DNA of 15,545 nt, taken from contig CANRDR010000024.1 of NCBI GenBank assembly GCA_947629425.1, positions 1 through 15,545 of the forward strand, in the 5' to 3' direction. The stretch comes from an uncultured Bacilli bacterium (GTDB lineage: Bacteria > Bacillota_I > Bacilli_A > RF39 > UBA660). Shown piece after piece: positions 15,530 to 15,545 of the stretch; the first letter of the stretch is position 1, and the number at the start of each line of letters is the position of its first letter. Below the pieces are notes generated by a model, which saw only the letters and a program-made list of their open reading frames with translations, was not told the DNA's origin and did no database searches. The position numbers and the translations under genes are program-made.

Positions 15530-15545
15530 CTGGGGGGGGTTATAC

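Noticed and set aside
1..15545. Mycoplasma-type code (TGA = Trp), suggested by the extreme AT content
   Set aside because: Trp is TGG throughout, and TGA stops coincide with ATGA junctions and family-typical protein ends.
1..15545. tRNA, rRNA, CRISPR array, insertion sequence or att site
   Set aside because: No cloverleaf or rRNA core sequence, no regularly spaced repeats, no transposase or integrase and no terminal inverted repeats were seen.
15482..15545. Known riboswitch or start of tmRNA/SRP RNA at the right edge
   Set aside because: Hairpins and a G run exist, but no conserved core (T-box, TPP, SAM, SRP, tmRNA) can be recognised in the visible bases.

Overview
The window is very AT-rich (roughly 20-25% G+C overall; the transporter genes drop to about 13% in places). 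It uses the standard bacterial code: Trp is TGG throughout, and TGA is a true stop, often overlapping the next start as ATGA. Shine-Dalgarno sites are strong, genes are tightly packed, and nearly all lie on the + strand. The product types (a SipW-type secreted protein with a C-terminal lectin-like domain, DUF362, a PMCA-type P-ATPase, MacB/FtsX-type ABC transporters, AckA-NrnA) suggest an uncultured low-GC Bacillota, probably a gut Bacilli lineage near RF39/Erysipelotrichia. That placement is an inference from style, not a marker-gene result. Both ends look open: the first gene lacks its start, and the last 170 bases hold a promoter/leader for a gene outside the window.

Layout. (1) 1-1502: the 3' part of a secreted or surface protein whose C-terminal segment jumps to about 45% G+C, with C-ending codons that are rare elsewhere here. 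It looks like the variable region of a diversity-generating retroelement (DGR) target. (2) 1618-2493: a DUF362 protein, then a hairpin terminator. (3) 2564-5110: a PMCA-type calcium-pump-like P-type ATPase, with a terminator overlapping its 3' end. (4) 5205-12511: a membrane-spanning XRE-type regulator, a hairpin, then a seven-gene operon. The operon holds two ABC modules (ATPase, permease, permease). Between them sits a membrane-anchored protein that resembles thioredoxin but has lost its catalytic cysteines. (5) 12574-12984: a small hypothetical protein with an internal repeat and its own promoter. (6) 13202-15376: acetate kinase and an NrnA-type DHH phosphoesterase, co-transcribed from an extended -10 promoter and closed by a terminator. 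(7) 15377-15545: dyad, promoter, structured leader, a LexA-type box and an 8-G run.

How the parts may work together. The regulator at 5205 has a cytoplasmic DNA-binding domain, one membrane helix and a ~240-residue outer domain, so it could sense an extracellular signal and directly control the ABC operon behind it. The two ABC modules are paralogous, with near-identical DNA patches in the ATPase genes. Each pairs one larger conserved permease with a more diverged one, suggesting two heteromeric MacB/FtsX-type complexes for envelope defence, peptide export or signalling. The substrate cannot be read from the sequence. The two signals most worth following are the DGR-like variable region at 1285-1455 and the composite sensor/double-ABC/thioredoxin-like cassette at 5205-12511.
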